Below are positions 37,314-46,228 of a DNA stretch of 64,000 bases, piece after piece (the first letter of the stretch is position 1; each line of letters opens with the position of its first letter). A program made the position numbers and the translations under genes. This DNA is from CAIVAT01 sp037137455 (GTDB lineage Bacteria; Bacteroidota; Bacteroidia; Bacteroidales; FEN-979). The stretch is taken from positions 37,041 to 101,040 of the forward strand of contig JBAXKG010000005.1 in NCBI GenBank assembly GCA_037137455.1. Reading direction: 5' to 3'. The notes beneath the pieces are model-generated. The model was not told where the DNA came from. It ran no database searches and saw only the letters and a list, made by a program, of their open reading frames with translations.

Positions 37314-38468
37314 CTATTTCACCTTCCCGCTACCTTTGAAATACTGATCGAGCAGTTCCTGAGCTGTTGTGTAAGGGTTCACCCGGCCAGCCATGATATC
37401 CTGATCGATTTTGAGAAGACGGTTCGAGATATCTTTTCGTGTGAAGAAATGCTGCTGCAGCCCCGATTCAATGGTGTCAAGCAAGATCTGCTTGTTCTGT
37501 TCCATCCTGTGATGCTGAAAATAGCCATTGCGGATCGTAAGAGAAAGGTATTCAGTTATAATTTCCCATACACGGTCGATGCCCAGCTTTGACCGGGCCG
37601 AGCAAATATCGGCCACCGGTATCCAACTGCTTTCCGGCAGAGGAAACAGGTGTAACGCATTGGCATATTCAACCCGGGCAGCTTTGGCCTTGTTGATATT
37701 GTCGCCATCGGCCTTGTTGATCATGATGGCATCGGCCATTTCTATGATGCCGCGCTTTATGCCCTGTAGTTCGTCCCCGGCGCCGGCAAGCATTAGGAGC
37801 AGGAAAAAATCGACCATTGAATGAACTGTCGTTTCCGATTGGCCCACTCCCACTGTTTCGACAAAGATCACATCAAAGCCGGCAGCTTCGCACAGAACAA
37901 TAGTTTCACGGGTTTTCCGAGCCACCCCGCCAAGTGAACCTGCAGATGGGGAGGGGCGGATAAAAGCATTAGGGTCGGCTGCTAACTCCTCCATCCGCGT
38001 TTTATCGCCAAGGATACTCCCTTTTGAACGTGAACTACTCGGGTCGACAGCCAAAACGGCCAGCTTATGTCCCTTCGCGGTAATGCTGGTTCCAAGCGCT
38101 TCGATGAAGGTGCTCTTTCCCACCCCCGGAACTCCGGTAATACCTATGCGGATGCTGGGAACCCGGAATTCATATTTGAGATCCGGGATTTCGCCTGTAG
38201 AATAGTCAGGCAGCAATCTCTGATTCTTTAAACAGCAGCCAATTAACTCCTGAGCCTGGGCCTGATGTTTCGGGTGAGAGCTTTCGACCAGGGTGATAGC
38301 TTGGCTCAAAATGGTTCGGTTTCCGGCAAAAATCCCGTCAAGCAGTTCCTGAACACTGTGAACAGAACTCTTCCCTGCCCTGAGCTTTTTCAATGCATCC
38401 ACGTTGATCTGACCGGGTTGTTCGATCCCTTGCATGATATTTAGCGCCGATTTTGATCGATTATCCAT
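37314..38468 (-). CDS. meaB: Methylmalonyl-CoA mutase-associated GTPase
   Basis: 384 residues, MeaB/ArgK G3E GTPase. Walker A GVPGVGKSTFIEALG, VDPSSSRSKGSILGDKTRM (switch I), FVETVGVGQSE (switch II), and MINKADGDN (guanine specificity). Protects or reloads B12-dependent methylmalonyl-CoA mutase, which is part of the propionate/succinate pathway in Bacteroidota; the mutase genes are not in the window. Confidence 0.95.
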   Translation of the reverse strand: MDNRSKSALNIMQGIEQPGQINVDALKKLRAGKSSVHSVQELLDGIFAGNRTILSQAITLVESSHPKHQAQAQELIGCCLKNQRLLPDYSTGEIPDLKYEFRVPSIRIGITGVPGVGKSTFIEALGTSITAKGHKLAVLAVDPSSSRSKGSILGDKTRMEELAADPNAFIRPSPSAGSLGGVARKTRETIVLCEAAGFDVIFVETVGVGQSETTVHSMVDFFLLLMLAGAGDELQGIKRGIIEMADAIMINKADGDNINKAKAARVEYANALHLFPLPESSWIPVADICSARSKLGIDRVWEIITEYLSLTIRNGYFQHHRMEQNKQILLDTIESGLQQHFFTRKDISNRLLKIDQDIMAGRVNPYTTAQELLDQYFKGSGKVK

Positions 38469-38506
38469 GAAATAATGTCGAACACTTTTGAATCTAAAGC
38501 TGAAAC

Positions 38507-38514
38507 CAAAGATA
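38507..38514 (-). promoter_or_regulatory. -7 promoter box (TATCTTTG) for meaB
   Basis: Minus-strand exact TAnnTTTG match 39 bases before the meaB ATG. Confidence 0.55.
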
Positions 38515-38562
38515 CTCCAAATTATTTTTCAGCGCCCTGTTCATTAATTATTTGGAAATTCC

Positions 38563-38570
38563 TATCTTTG
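38563..38570 (+). promoter_or_regulatory. -7 promoter box (TATCTTTG) for tRNA-Lys
   Basis: Exact match 12 bases before the tRNA 5' end, the expected distance for a tRNA promoter. Confidence 0.7.
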
Positions 38571-38581
38571 CACCCCGAAAA

Positions 38582-38654
38582 CTCTTCGTAGCTCAGTTGG
38601 TAGAGCAATTGACTCTTAATCAATGGGTCCCAGGTTCGAATCCTGGCGAGGAGA
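38582..38654 (+). tRNA. tRNA-Lys (CTT anticodon)
   Basis: 73 bases. Acceptor stem CTCTTCG/CGAGGAG pairs fully with one G-U, D arm GCTC/GAGC, anticodon stem ATTGA/TCAAT with loop CTCTTAA (anticodon CTT), T arm CCAGG-TTCGAAT-CCTGG, discriminator A. CCA is not encoded. A terminator follows. Confidence 0.97.
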
Positions 38655-38665
38655 CTGAAAATCAG

Positions 38666-38697
38666 CCACTTACATCAGTTTTTGTAGGTGGTTTTTT
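38666..38697 (+). terminator. Rho-independent terminator after tRNA-Lys
   Basis: CCACTTACA (38666-38674) pairs with TGTAGGTGG (38683-38691), one G-U pair, then six Ts. Confidence 0.85.
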
Positions 38698-38748
38698 GTT
38701 AGGCATAAAAAAGCACCTGATAGGTTACGATGGCGTGCAGGCATCCGA

Positions 38749-40446
38749 TCAGTTGCCCGTTACAACAATAACTTCTTTTGTTAATTCCACCTCTCCTGTT
38801 TTAGTCATTCCCCTGAGCAGGATATAATATTTTCCCGGTGTGTCGGGGGCAAGAAATGATATATCTGCACTGCCATCATCATTTGTCTGAACCGAAGGGT
38901 TCCAGTAAACTGTATTCCGCGAATCGGGAATATTACCGGTGAAAAGGGCCGGTGGAATGTTTTCATTACATTCATCCAAAAATTTGTAATTAACAAATGT
39001 TCCTGAAGTTGGAAGGTCGATGCCGGCAAAGTCGTTTTTCTTCGACACAAAACTTATGATCCCCCCATAGGTTACATCACCTTTTACATATGGGCAATCA
39101 ACAAGTTCAATCCTCTCAATTTCAGGGGGCAACATAGCCAAAATCTTTTTCATGTTATTTACTGCAACCCAGTCGATAAGTACAAGCGGATCATTTAATG
39201 ACATCTCAGCCTGATTTTTATATATAAACCTGAATTGTTTTCTACCCTCGACCTTTCTCAACTTCACCATCACGGGTAGTTCTGCGAAATATTCCTCAAG
39301 GGTGGGCAGGTCGATGTATTTTTGCATAACAAGCACCTCAGAAGGATTACCGTAGAATGAGCTTGTATTTTCCTCTTCAGATGAATTGCCAGCTATAGTG
39401 TCGTCCCTGAATATGGAAGCAATTCTGAAATTTATTGCCATGTTATATGCGGTCTTCATCTCCTCTGAATTAAGGGCAAATCGGGGCGAAGGAAGAAATA
39501 CCGGTCTTGAGCAGAAATCATTGTCGATCAGTATTTCAGGCAGAATGCCGGGCAAGTCATCGGCGCAAAGGAAAATGTCCTTGTTCCCCTTATAATCAGG
39601 TAAAGCGAAAAAGAATCTTCCTGACGAATCGGTGCGGACTACCTGAAAATCCTTGTCACCTATTATGGACAGATTTACTTTGGCATTTGTTAATGGTTCG
39701 CGGGATTCCTTTCCAATCAGCTGACCCGAAAGTGAAATACCGCGGGTTTCGGGAGAGTACATCCCATTGTTAGCAGCGTTCAGTTTATTATTGACCGAAA
39801 AAAAAGGATCTTCATATGTTAATTCAGGGACAACTGACAGGCATAGCCTGGCAGCCAATCCTTTTCCGGTCTTTTCTTGGATTGTTAATCGAATTTCCTC
39901 CCGGGGCGAAAAGGTTTGTTTTCCGGATAAGATATTCACAGACTGAGCCCCCGGGGAGATTTCCATTTTGTTTACTGCCAGGGCAGTTGTGTCAAAAGAG
40001 CTATTATTCCCTGAAAGTACTTCGGTTTTAAATGGATTGACGATCTTCAGCATGATGTAATTATATTCACCGGTACTGATATTTCTCATGAATCTGGTAT
40101 AAAACTTCAGGAAATAAATACCTGAAATAGTCTCTTCCGGAATGATAAAACATCCCTGGCCTGAAGAATTTTGAAGTAGATATTTCCGACCCGCAATCTT
40201 CTTCCCATCGGGCGTGATCAGCTCACAGTAAAAAATTCGGCTGAATTGTCTTGCTACGGAATCATTCACATTAAAAATAATCGCAGAAAACATGACTTTC
40301 TCGCCCGAAATATACATGGTACGATCGGTACAAACCTTTATTCTCTCCCCTGCAACATAGGTAAAAAGATCTTGTGATTTCAGCTCCTGGCAAACCGAAA
40401 TCAAAATAAACAATATAATATAATATGGCGCAGTAATTCTTCTCAT
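38749..40446 (-). CDS. Exported MG2/carboxypeptidase-regulatory-like protein of the TonB operon
   Basis: 565 residues with a signal peptide (about 1-24). Residues 30-140 look like an alpha-2-macroglobulin MG2-type beta domain (ERIKVCTDRTMYISGEKVMFSAIIFNVNDS), residues 225-320 like a carboxypeptidase-regulatory beta sandwich (GISLSGQLIGKESREPLTNAK, FFFALPDYKG), and the end has another beta domain (VQTNDDGSADISFLAPDTPGKYYI). Such proteins are common next to TonB receptors and DUF4249 lipoproteins in Bacteroidota; function is unknown. It starts 1 base after the DUF4249 gene. Confidence 0.8.
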   Translation of the reverse strand: MRRITAPYYIILFILISVCQELKSQDLFTYVAGERIKVCTDRTMYISGEKVMFSAIIFNVNDSVARQFSRIFYCELITPDGKKIAGRKYLLQNSSGQGCFIIPEETISGIYFLKFYTRFMRNISTGEYNYIMLKIVNPFKTEVLSGNNSSFDTTALAVNKMEISPGAQSVNILSGKQTFSPREEIRLTIQEKTGKGLAARLCLSVVPELTYEDPFFSVNNKLNAANNGMYSPETRGISLSGQLIGKESREPLTNAKVNLSIIGDKDFQVVRTDSSGRFFFALPDYKGNKDIFLCADDLPGILPEILIDNDFCSRPVFLPSPRFALNSEEMKTAYNMAINFRIASIFRDDTIAGNSSEEENTSSFYGNPSEVLVMQKYIDLPTLEEYFAELPVMVKLRKVEGRKQFRFIYKNQAEMSLNDPLVLIDWVAVNNMKKILAMLPPEIERIELVDCPYVKGDVTYGGIISFVSKKNDFAGIDLPTSGTFVNYKFLDECNENIPPALFTGNIPDSRNTVYWNPSVQTNDDGSADISFLAPDTPGKYYILLRGMTKTGEVELTKEVIVVTGN

Positions 40447-40447
40447 G

Positions 40448-41599
40448 CTATAATGGCCAAAAATCAGGTTTTACAGTTGTACCTCCCAGTTGACGACAGT
40501 CGATACATCCTGGAGTCAGTATTCTTACACTATTGATAACATAATAAAAGAAAATAGGATATTCCCACGTAAAAAATTCTTTCCAACCAAACCTACCCAA
40601 TCTGTCTTCATAACAGGAATTGCCCGAATTCACTGTAATTCCTTCGATTTCATTGTAAAAATATCTTTTAGTCGACTCTGATGAAGCATAAAAATATCCC
40701 AGCACATCAATTTCAGAATTTGTCAGATTTATCAGGTTACCTTTGATTGCAAGGGGTTGTTTTTCATAGAGCCCACCCTGTTCATTACTGTTAATGCGCA
40801 GTTGTTCCCAGTAATTGTATGCCGCTTCGCTAAGGGCAAGCTGGCGTATCAACATGCTGTAGAGGATTGTCAGCCGTGAAGTGGTTCCATCAATATTATG
40901 TAAAGGGTATTTCTGGTAACTGTTTTGAGAAAGGTTCTTGGTTGAAACGGTGAAGACATTCTTCACCAGCAAGTTCATCCAGCAAATCATTTTGGAATAA
41001 TCCGGTGGAATTATCTCATGAAAGTCGCCATCATAATAATATTGGGCAGGGTGGGGTGAATGGTACTCCCAGGTTTCTATCACCTCCCATTTATAAAACT
41101 GACTATAGTCGCCAACAGCATCCAGATCAACGTAAAATTGTGCCATACTCTGGGTAACTGAAGGGTTGGGTGTAGGAATATCTACAATTGAATAATAAAC
41201 AGAATCCAATTTGGGGCCTTTTGGCATTTTATCGAATCCCGACTCCAACTCTTCTCCATCTGGTGTTGTGACCTTGACCTTGTAAGAGGTTCCCGGGGTA
41301 AGATATTCCTGCCCCATCCATACATGGTATTGTCCCGGCTGGTATTCTTCAAGTGAAAAAATATTACCCTTATCATCCAGGATCCTTACTTTGCATGCCG
41401 GTACCGGAATATACTTCGGAGATTCAATCGGGGAGGATAGAGAGACTTCGACATCCTGCCAACCTTCAGTATTGGTTACCCGCCCCGACACAACATATTT
41501 ATTCTTTGCACTGGCATCAATTACCGGATCGTATGGTTTGATGCAAGCGCTAAGCAGCAACAGAGATATTATGACAGAGATTGATTTAATCCGATGCAT
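40448..41599 (-). CDS. DUF4249 family lipoprotein
   Basis: 383 residues with start at ATG 41599, giving a lipoprotein signal (LLLLSAC). The frame stays open to 41644 but the longer start lies inside the TonB receptor gene and has no signal peptide. The body matches DUF4249: YDPVIDASAKNKYVVSGRVTN, YQPGQYHVWMGQEYLTPGTSYKVKVTTPDGEEL split over two strands, a later LLIRQLALSEAAYNYWEQL helix and a C-terminal CIDCRQLGG motif. Likely surface-exposed partner of the receptor just upstream, with which it overlaps by 14 bases. Confidence 0.88.
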   Translation of the reverse strand: MHRIKSISVIISLLLLSACIKPYDPVIDASAKNKYVVSGRVTNTEGWQDVEVSLSSPIESPKYIPVPACKVRILDDKGNIFSLEEYQPGQYHVWMGQEYLTPGTSYKVKVTTPDGEELESGFDKMPKGPKLDSVYYSIVDIPTPNPSVTQSMAQFYVDLDAVGDYSQFYKWEVIETWEYHSPHPAQYYYDGDFHEIIPPDYSKMICWMNLLVKNVFTVSTKNLSQNSYQKYPLHNIDGTTSRLTILYSMLIRQLALSEAAYNYWEQLRINSNEQGGLYEKQPLAIKGNLINLTNSEIDVLGYFYASSESTKRYFYNEIEGITVNSGNSCYEDRLGRFGWKEFFTWEYPIFFYYVINSVRILTPGCIDCRQLGGTTVKPDFWPL

Positions 41600-44357
41600 A
41601 ATTCCCGAGTTTAAACAACCAGGTGACCATGAAAACTGGTACACCGATTACTGAATATTGGTAACTATTAATTTTTCCATCTTCCAGTTTGAAGTAAACC
41701 GAATATGGATTATCCCGTCCTAAAAGATTATAAACGCTGAATATCAATGAATAATGAAGAAATTTATTTCTTCTCAGGCTTCCCTCAAGGGTAAGTGAGA
41801 GATCGACCCTGAAATAATCCGGGATTCGGTATTCATTGCGGTTGGAATAATCCACGTAAGGGATTCCATTCACATAGTAAACTGAAACGGGGTATGTGAC
41901 TGGCCGGCCGGCCTGGTAAGTAATAACACTGGAGGCCGTAAACCTGCGGCTGAAATGATACATGATAACTGTGTTCAGCACATGCGGAATATCATAGTTG
42001 GCAGGGTACGCAAGCCCGTTGTTTATGCGATCCCATGGCTGATCACCATTTACCTTGACAATAGAGCGGGAAAAGGTATAGGCAAGCCACCCCTCCAGTT
42101 TCCGGCTGCTACGGCGGAGCAGGAATTCTATCCCGTAGGCATCCTGGTTTCCGGGTAAAACAGCAGTCTCGACAAGGGGATTTCCAAGAAAATCAGCCCC
42201 ATCTATGAACTCAGGGTATTTGACTGTTCGTTTGTAATAGAATTCGAGTGAAGTCTCCCAACCTTGCCGGGGAAAGGTACGGAAAACCCCGGCAGAAACC
42301 TGATTGCTTCTGGCCGGGGGTATGTAGTAATCGGCTAGTTTCCACTGGGAATTTGGCGCAAGGGCGATAGTATTGTTTAATACGAAAAGATTCTGGTGCA
42401 TTTGGTTAAAAGCAACCTTAACCGTTCCATTCGCATCCGTTTTCATTATCACCGCAAGCCGGATATCTGGTTCGAAATACCATTTGATCGCCTGCCCGTT
42501 GACAAAATGCAGGGTGTCGCTAATGTAACGAGGGTCTTTGGGGGCGCCCGGATAATATGTGTAAACTGTTCGGGGCCCAAGCGGGTTGAAAAGAGTGAAC
42601 CTGAGCCCGGCTGAAATATTCATCCATGGAAGAACATCATAAGAATCGGAAAGGTATATCGCGCTTTCTATTCCCTGTTCTTTACCAAGCTCGACAGGCA
42701 CTCTCCCTGATTTTTCACCATAGGGCATAACGGTTCCCCGGTCGAGTTTGTAATAAGTAATGCCCGCACCATATTGCAGGGAATTCTTTGAAGAAAGGTC
42801 GTGTTTGAAATCGGCATTAATCCGGTAATCACCAATACTATAAGAATGTTCATAAGCCAGGGGAGGTTCTTGTTGATCAATTGTGCTGAAGGCGTATTGA
42901 GATCCTGTAACTGAAAAATCAGCGCTCAGTGAGGGGCTGAAATAATGGCTTAAATTGATTGAAGCGCCGTTAGTCGAATACTTATATGAGTTGATATCAG
43001 AGAGCCTGAACTCATCCTGGCTATGGTAAACAAAAAGGGATAACTGGCTTTTGCGAAAATCATAACCAAAGGAGGCTGAGATGTCGTTGAAGCCAGCCTT
43101 GCTGGTGCGGATCACCGGATCATTTATCTGGCGCAGGATCCAGTCGGAAAATAGATAGCGGCCGCTGATCATGAATGAACTCGTGTCTTTTTTTAAAGGG
43201 CCTTCAACAGAAAGATTGGCGGCTACCGGGCTGATACCGCCCCTGACGGTGAAGCGCTTTCGATTCCCCTGCCTGCCGATGATATTGAATACCGAGCTAA
43301 GTTGCCCGCCAAATTGGGCAGGAATATGCCCTTTGTAGATAGAGAAATCTTTTACTATATCGGCATTGAACGCAGGAAAGAACCCAAAGAGGTGAGAAGT
43401 ATTGTATATCGGTATTTTATTCATATAGAACGCATTCTGGTCGTAGTTTCCGCCACGGACGTTAAGTCCGGCCGAGCCTTCTCCAACAGTGACAATACCC
43501 GGCAGCATCTCCGAGACCCTGAGGATATCGCGCTCGCCCATCATCATAGGGATCTCCTTGATCGCTTTAGCAGAAATCTTTTCCAACCCCGGGTCTTTAA
43601 ACCGGAAATTCATCTGCTGATCGCCAAATACCACTACCTCCTTCATCTCTATGGCCGATTTTTTCATCTCGATGTTAAATACTCCATCAGAAAGAACTTC
43701 GAGGAAATATTTCTTTGTCTCCAGCCCCATGAATGTAAAAACGGCGGTATAACTGCCAGCCTTCAGCACCAGACTCAAAAATCCGTTCTGGTCGGTGGCC
43801 GTCCCAGCCTTAGTCTCCACCAGGTACATCGTGGCTCCGATCAATGCTTCTCCTGTTTGTTGTTCAGTGATTCTTCCGCGAATGGTTACCTTGGAACCTT
43901 TCGCGGTAAGTCCTTTTTTGCCCACACGAAGGGTTTGCATTGCATCAACCTTTCTCCCTGTCAGATAGCGTTCCTCACTCTGGGTAAGTGCTTTTGTGCC
44001 CTGAGAAGAGCTGTCTGGTTGCAATTGCTGTATCTCAAAACTGGGCAAACCCTCCGGAAGTATTTCACCAGGCATTATAATCAGGTTATTATTCCACATT
44101 GATACTTTGAGCCCTGTGCCTTTCAGAGCCATTTCAGTTGCAGATATCACACGGATAGTATCTGCATCAATGGTCACCTTTAATCCTTTTACCCATGATT
44201 CACGAAAATAGATCTTCACCCCCGATTTATGATAGATGAAATCGCAGAATTCTGTAAATGGCAATTCATTGAAGTGACAGGAAATCAGGGTGTCGGGCCC
44301 TTTATCCTGGGCGGGATAGCCTAAAAAAAACAAATGTATGAACAGCAGCAATTTCAT
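41586..44357 (-). CDS. TonB-dependent outer membrane receptor with STN domain
   Basis: 923 residues from ATG 44357; an earlier in-frame codon at 44378 is less likely because it overlaps the upstream gene and lengthens the signal peptide. After the signal peptide come an STN (secretin/TonB N-terminal) domain (about 20-95), a carboxypeptidase-regulatory-like domain (about 155-230; GRITEQQTGEALIGATMYL), a plug (about 260-375; NVRGGNYDQNAFYMNKIP) and a 22-strand-type barrel. STN domains in FecA-type receptors signal to an anti-sigma factor, but none is encoded here. Substrate unknown. Confidence 0.92.
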   Translation of the reverse strand: MKLLLFIHLFFLGYPAQDKGPDTLISCHFNELPFTEFCDFIYHKSGVKIYFRESWVKGLKVTIDADTIRVISATEMALKGTGLKVSMWNNNLIIMPGEILPEGLPSFEIQQLQPDSSSQGTKALTQSEERYLTGRKVDAMQTLRVGKKGLTAKGSKVTIRGRITEQQTGEALIGATMYLVETKAGTATDQNGFLSLVLKAGSYTAVFTFMGLETKKYFLEVLSDGVFNIEMKKSAIEMKEVVVFGDQQMNFRFKDPGLEKISAKAIKEIPMMMGERDILRVSEMLPGIVTVGEGSAGLNVRGGNYDQNAFYMNKIPIYNTSHLFGFFPAFNADIVKDFSIYKGHIPAQFGGQLSSVFNIIGRQGNRKRFTVRGGISPVAANLSVEGPLKKDTSSFMISGRYLFSDWILRQINDPVIRTSKAGFNDISASFGYDFRKSQLSLFVYHSQDEFRLSDINSYKYSTNGASINLSHYFSPSLSADFSVTGSQYAFSTIDQQEPPLAYEHSYSIGDYRINADFKHDLSSKNSLQYGAGITYYKLDRGTVMPYGEKSGRVPVELGKEQGIESAIYLSDSYDVLPWMNISAGLRFTLFNPLGPRTVYTYYPGAPKDPRYISDTLHFVNGQAIKWYFEPDIRLAVIMKTDANGTVKVAFNQMHQNLFVLNNTIALAPNSQWKLADYYIPPARSNQVSAGVFRTFPRQGWETSLEFYYKRTVKYPEFIDGADFLGNPLVETAVLPGNQDAYGIEFLLRRSSRKLEGWLAYTFSRSIVKVNGDQPWDRINNGLAYPANYDIPHVLNTVIMYHFSRRFTASSVITYQAGRPVTYPVSVYYVNGIPYVDYSNRNEYRIPDYFRVDLSLTLEGSLRRNKFLHYSLIFSVYNLLGRDNPYSVYFKLEDGKINSYQYSVIGVPVFMVTWLFKLGNYASD

Positions 44358-44361
44358 TTTT

Positions 44362-45054
44362 TCACTTGATATTGCCAATAAAGGTAATCATTTCCGCCAT
44401 CGCCTGGTCGGAAGCTTTTTTCACTTTGACTTTGTTTTTGCGCATGTAACTTTTTATCTCCTGCCTGTGACCCGGCTCAAAAATCCGGATCAGGCTTTGT
44501 TTATTCTTGAACGGTCTTAGTTGCCCATCCATAAAAACATAAGAATCTCTTGTGGCCGGTGTAAATATAAAGTTGGAAGATCCGATTACGTTATTCAGGT
44601 TCAGGTTTTTTCGCCAAAAATAAAATACCCTGACCGGGCCTTCCCCCAGCACCTGGTAAAAACGCGGATACTGATCCAGGTTGAGAAGTTCAAAATTCAT
44701 GTTCCCCAAACGGAAGCTGGTAAGCCACGCGTTTGACACTTCGATGATATTTCTGAAATATGTTTCAGAGTTGTATTGCAGCAAAAGCTGCTGGTTGAAA
44801 ATGTCATAGTTCAGTGTGATGTCCTGAAAACATTTTCCCCTTATATTAATAGTACCAACAATGAAATCTGGTGAAATAAGGTATTGATGTCCACTGGCAT
44901 TTGGTGGAGGCAGATAGTTGTATCTTTTCCCATTGCAAAGCGTTTGATCAAGTCCATAAACTTTGTCAAAAACCTGCGCAGCATCCTGAGAACTCAGTTT
45001 TACCGGAAAGGAAAAAATGATAATAATAAGTAATGAACAAATTATACCTTTCAT
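44362..45054 (-). CDS. Exported protein of unknown function, first gene of the TonB operon
   Basis: 230 residues with a signal peptide (about 1-22, ending SSQD). The rest is beta-rich with a lysine-rich C-terminus (YMRKNKVKVKKASD). A FYQVLGEGPVRVFYFWRKNL segment stands out, but I do not recognise the family. It ends 5 bases before the TonB receptor start, so it belongs to that operon and may act with the receptor at the envelope. Confidence 0.75.
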   Translation of the reverse strand: MKGIICSLLIIIIFSFPVKLSSQDAAQVFDKVYGLDQTLCNGKRYNYLPPPNASGHQYLISPDFIVGTINIRGKCFQDITLNYDIFNQQLLLQYNSETYFRNIIEVSNAWLTSFRLGNMNFELLNLDQYPRFYQVLGEGPVRVFYFWRKNLNLNNVIGSSNFIFTPATRDSYVFMDGQLRPFKNKQSLIRIFEPGHRQEIKSYMRKNKVKVKKASDQAMAEMITFIGNIK

Positions 45055-45109
45055 CTACGATATCTTCACATACAGAAAAAGATGATTTGTTCTCAATTTA
45101 TAAAGGTAA

Positions 45110-46189
45110 TCATTTATTGAAACGGTTCAGACTGTTTTGAGATATTAAATTCCAATCGGGTATTCCGATAAATGATTGCAGATCTTTACTATTTGTGTAC
45201 GACATAGCCGATGAAAGATAATCTATGAAATTCTCGACCCATCCTGCCAGGGTGTATTCCACCTGTACCATTCGCGTCACTCCCTCCGATGATCTGAGTT
45301 CATTACCAAGATGCGCCTGAACCTCTTTTGTACTCATCCCACGAAATTTCTTATAAAATATCGATCCCATGTTAAAGGCTGTTTTTACCTCATCGCTGTA
45401 TTGATCAACCCGGTCGCCAGGAACGGTATATCCTTCAAACTTCTTATTGGCCGAGTAGGTATTTCCTGCCGATTCAAGCGCTTTATTGAATATCCCGCCA
45501 CACATAACATAATCAGCTCCAATTGCAAGCGCCTTGATAATATCGGCATATTTTTTTATCCCGCCATCGGCAATCACCTTTGCAAAAGTTCCGGAAACGT
45601 CGCGTTTTTCCTGATGTATGTCATGGATAAGTGAAGCCAACGGATAACCGATCCCGGTATGAACAGAGGTGCTGCAGCCCGATCCGTTGCCGACTCCAAC
45701 CCTCACAAAATCAGCTCCGGCTTTCGATAATTCAAAGTAGGTTCCGGGATTAGCCACATTGCCGACCATAATCAATAATTGATCGTGATATTTTTCTTTT
45801 GTTTTTTTTACAAGGTCTATTAATCGTTTCATATGACCGTTCGCAATGTCAATACAAATTTTTACCTTCCCTGAATCGTCAATTGCATTTCCGTTGCTAA
45901 ACATTTGTTCAAACTGATCCAGACTTATTGCAACCCAACCATTCAATTTCAGGCAATCGTCCACGGTAAAATGTTTTGTCTCAGTTCTTGGCGCTATCGT
46001 ATGGATATTATTCTCGCTGAAAATAATCCGGTGTGCAACATCGGTCACCGTATCCATTGGCGCGGTAAACAGTGGAAGCATGCCGTTTTCATCTAAAACC
46101 GAAACAGTTTTTCTTGAATTAATAACGCTTTGTACAGCAGGCTGAATTAAAATATCATCAAAATCAAATTTTGCGATTTTAATATTCAT
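45110..46189 (-). CDS. guaC: GMP reductase/IMP dehydrogenase family protein
   Basis: 359 residues from ATG 46189 (a TTG at 46195 is the alternative). TIM-barrel of the IMPDH/GMPR family without CBS domains, as in GMP reductase: FDFDDILIQPA, FTAPMDTVTD, GNVANPGTYFELSKAGADFVRVGVG, the catalytic-Cys loop NGSGCSTSVHTGIGYP, and SEGVTRMV late. The loop differs from the usual GPGSxCTTR, so substrate handling could differ. GMP reductase turns GMP to IMP; an IMPDH-like role is possible. Confidence 0.82.
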   Translation of the reverse strand: MNIKIAKFDFDDILIQPAVQSVINSRKTVSVLDENGMLPLFTAPMDTVTDVAHRIIFSENNIHTIAPRTETKHFTVDDCLKLNGWVAISLDQFEQMFSNGNAIDDSGKVKICIDIANGHMKRLIDLVKKTKEKYHDQLLIMVGNVANPGTYFELSKAGADFVRVGVGNGSGCSTSVHTGIGYPLASLIHDIHQEKRDVSGTFAKVIADGGIKKYADIIKALAIGADYVMCGGIFNKALESAGNTYSANKKFEGYTVPGDRVDQYSDEVKTAFNMGSIFYKKFRGMSTKEVQAHLGNELRSSEGVTRMVQVEYTLAGWVENFIDYLSSAMSYTNSKDLQSFIGIPDWNLISQNSLNRFNK

Positions 46190-46228
46190 GATCAAACGAT
46201 TAAGTAGCTTTCTTCCGGAATCTTTCTT

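Noticed and set aside
38552..38827. 91-codon frame over the tRNA
   Set aside because: It is made of the tRNA-Lys and its terminator and overlaps the next gene's 3' end; no protein features.
43302..44102. 266-codon plus-strand frame inside the TonB receptor gene
   Set aside because: Antisense to conserved plug and regulatory domain codons; no recognisable protein motif or promoter box.
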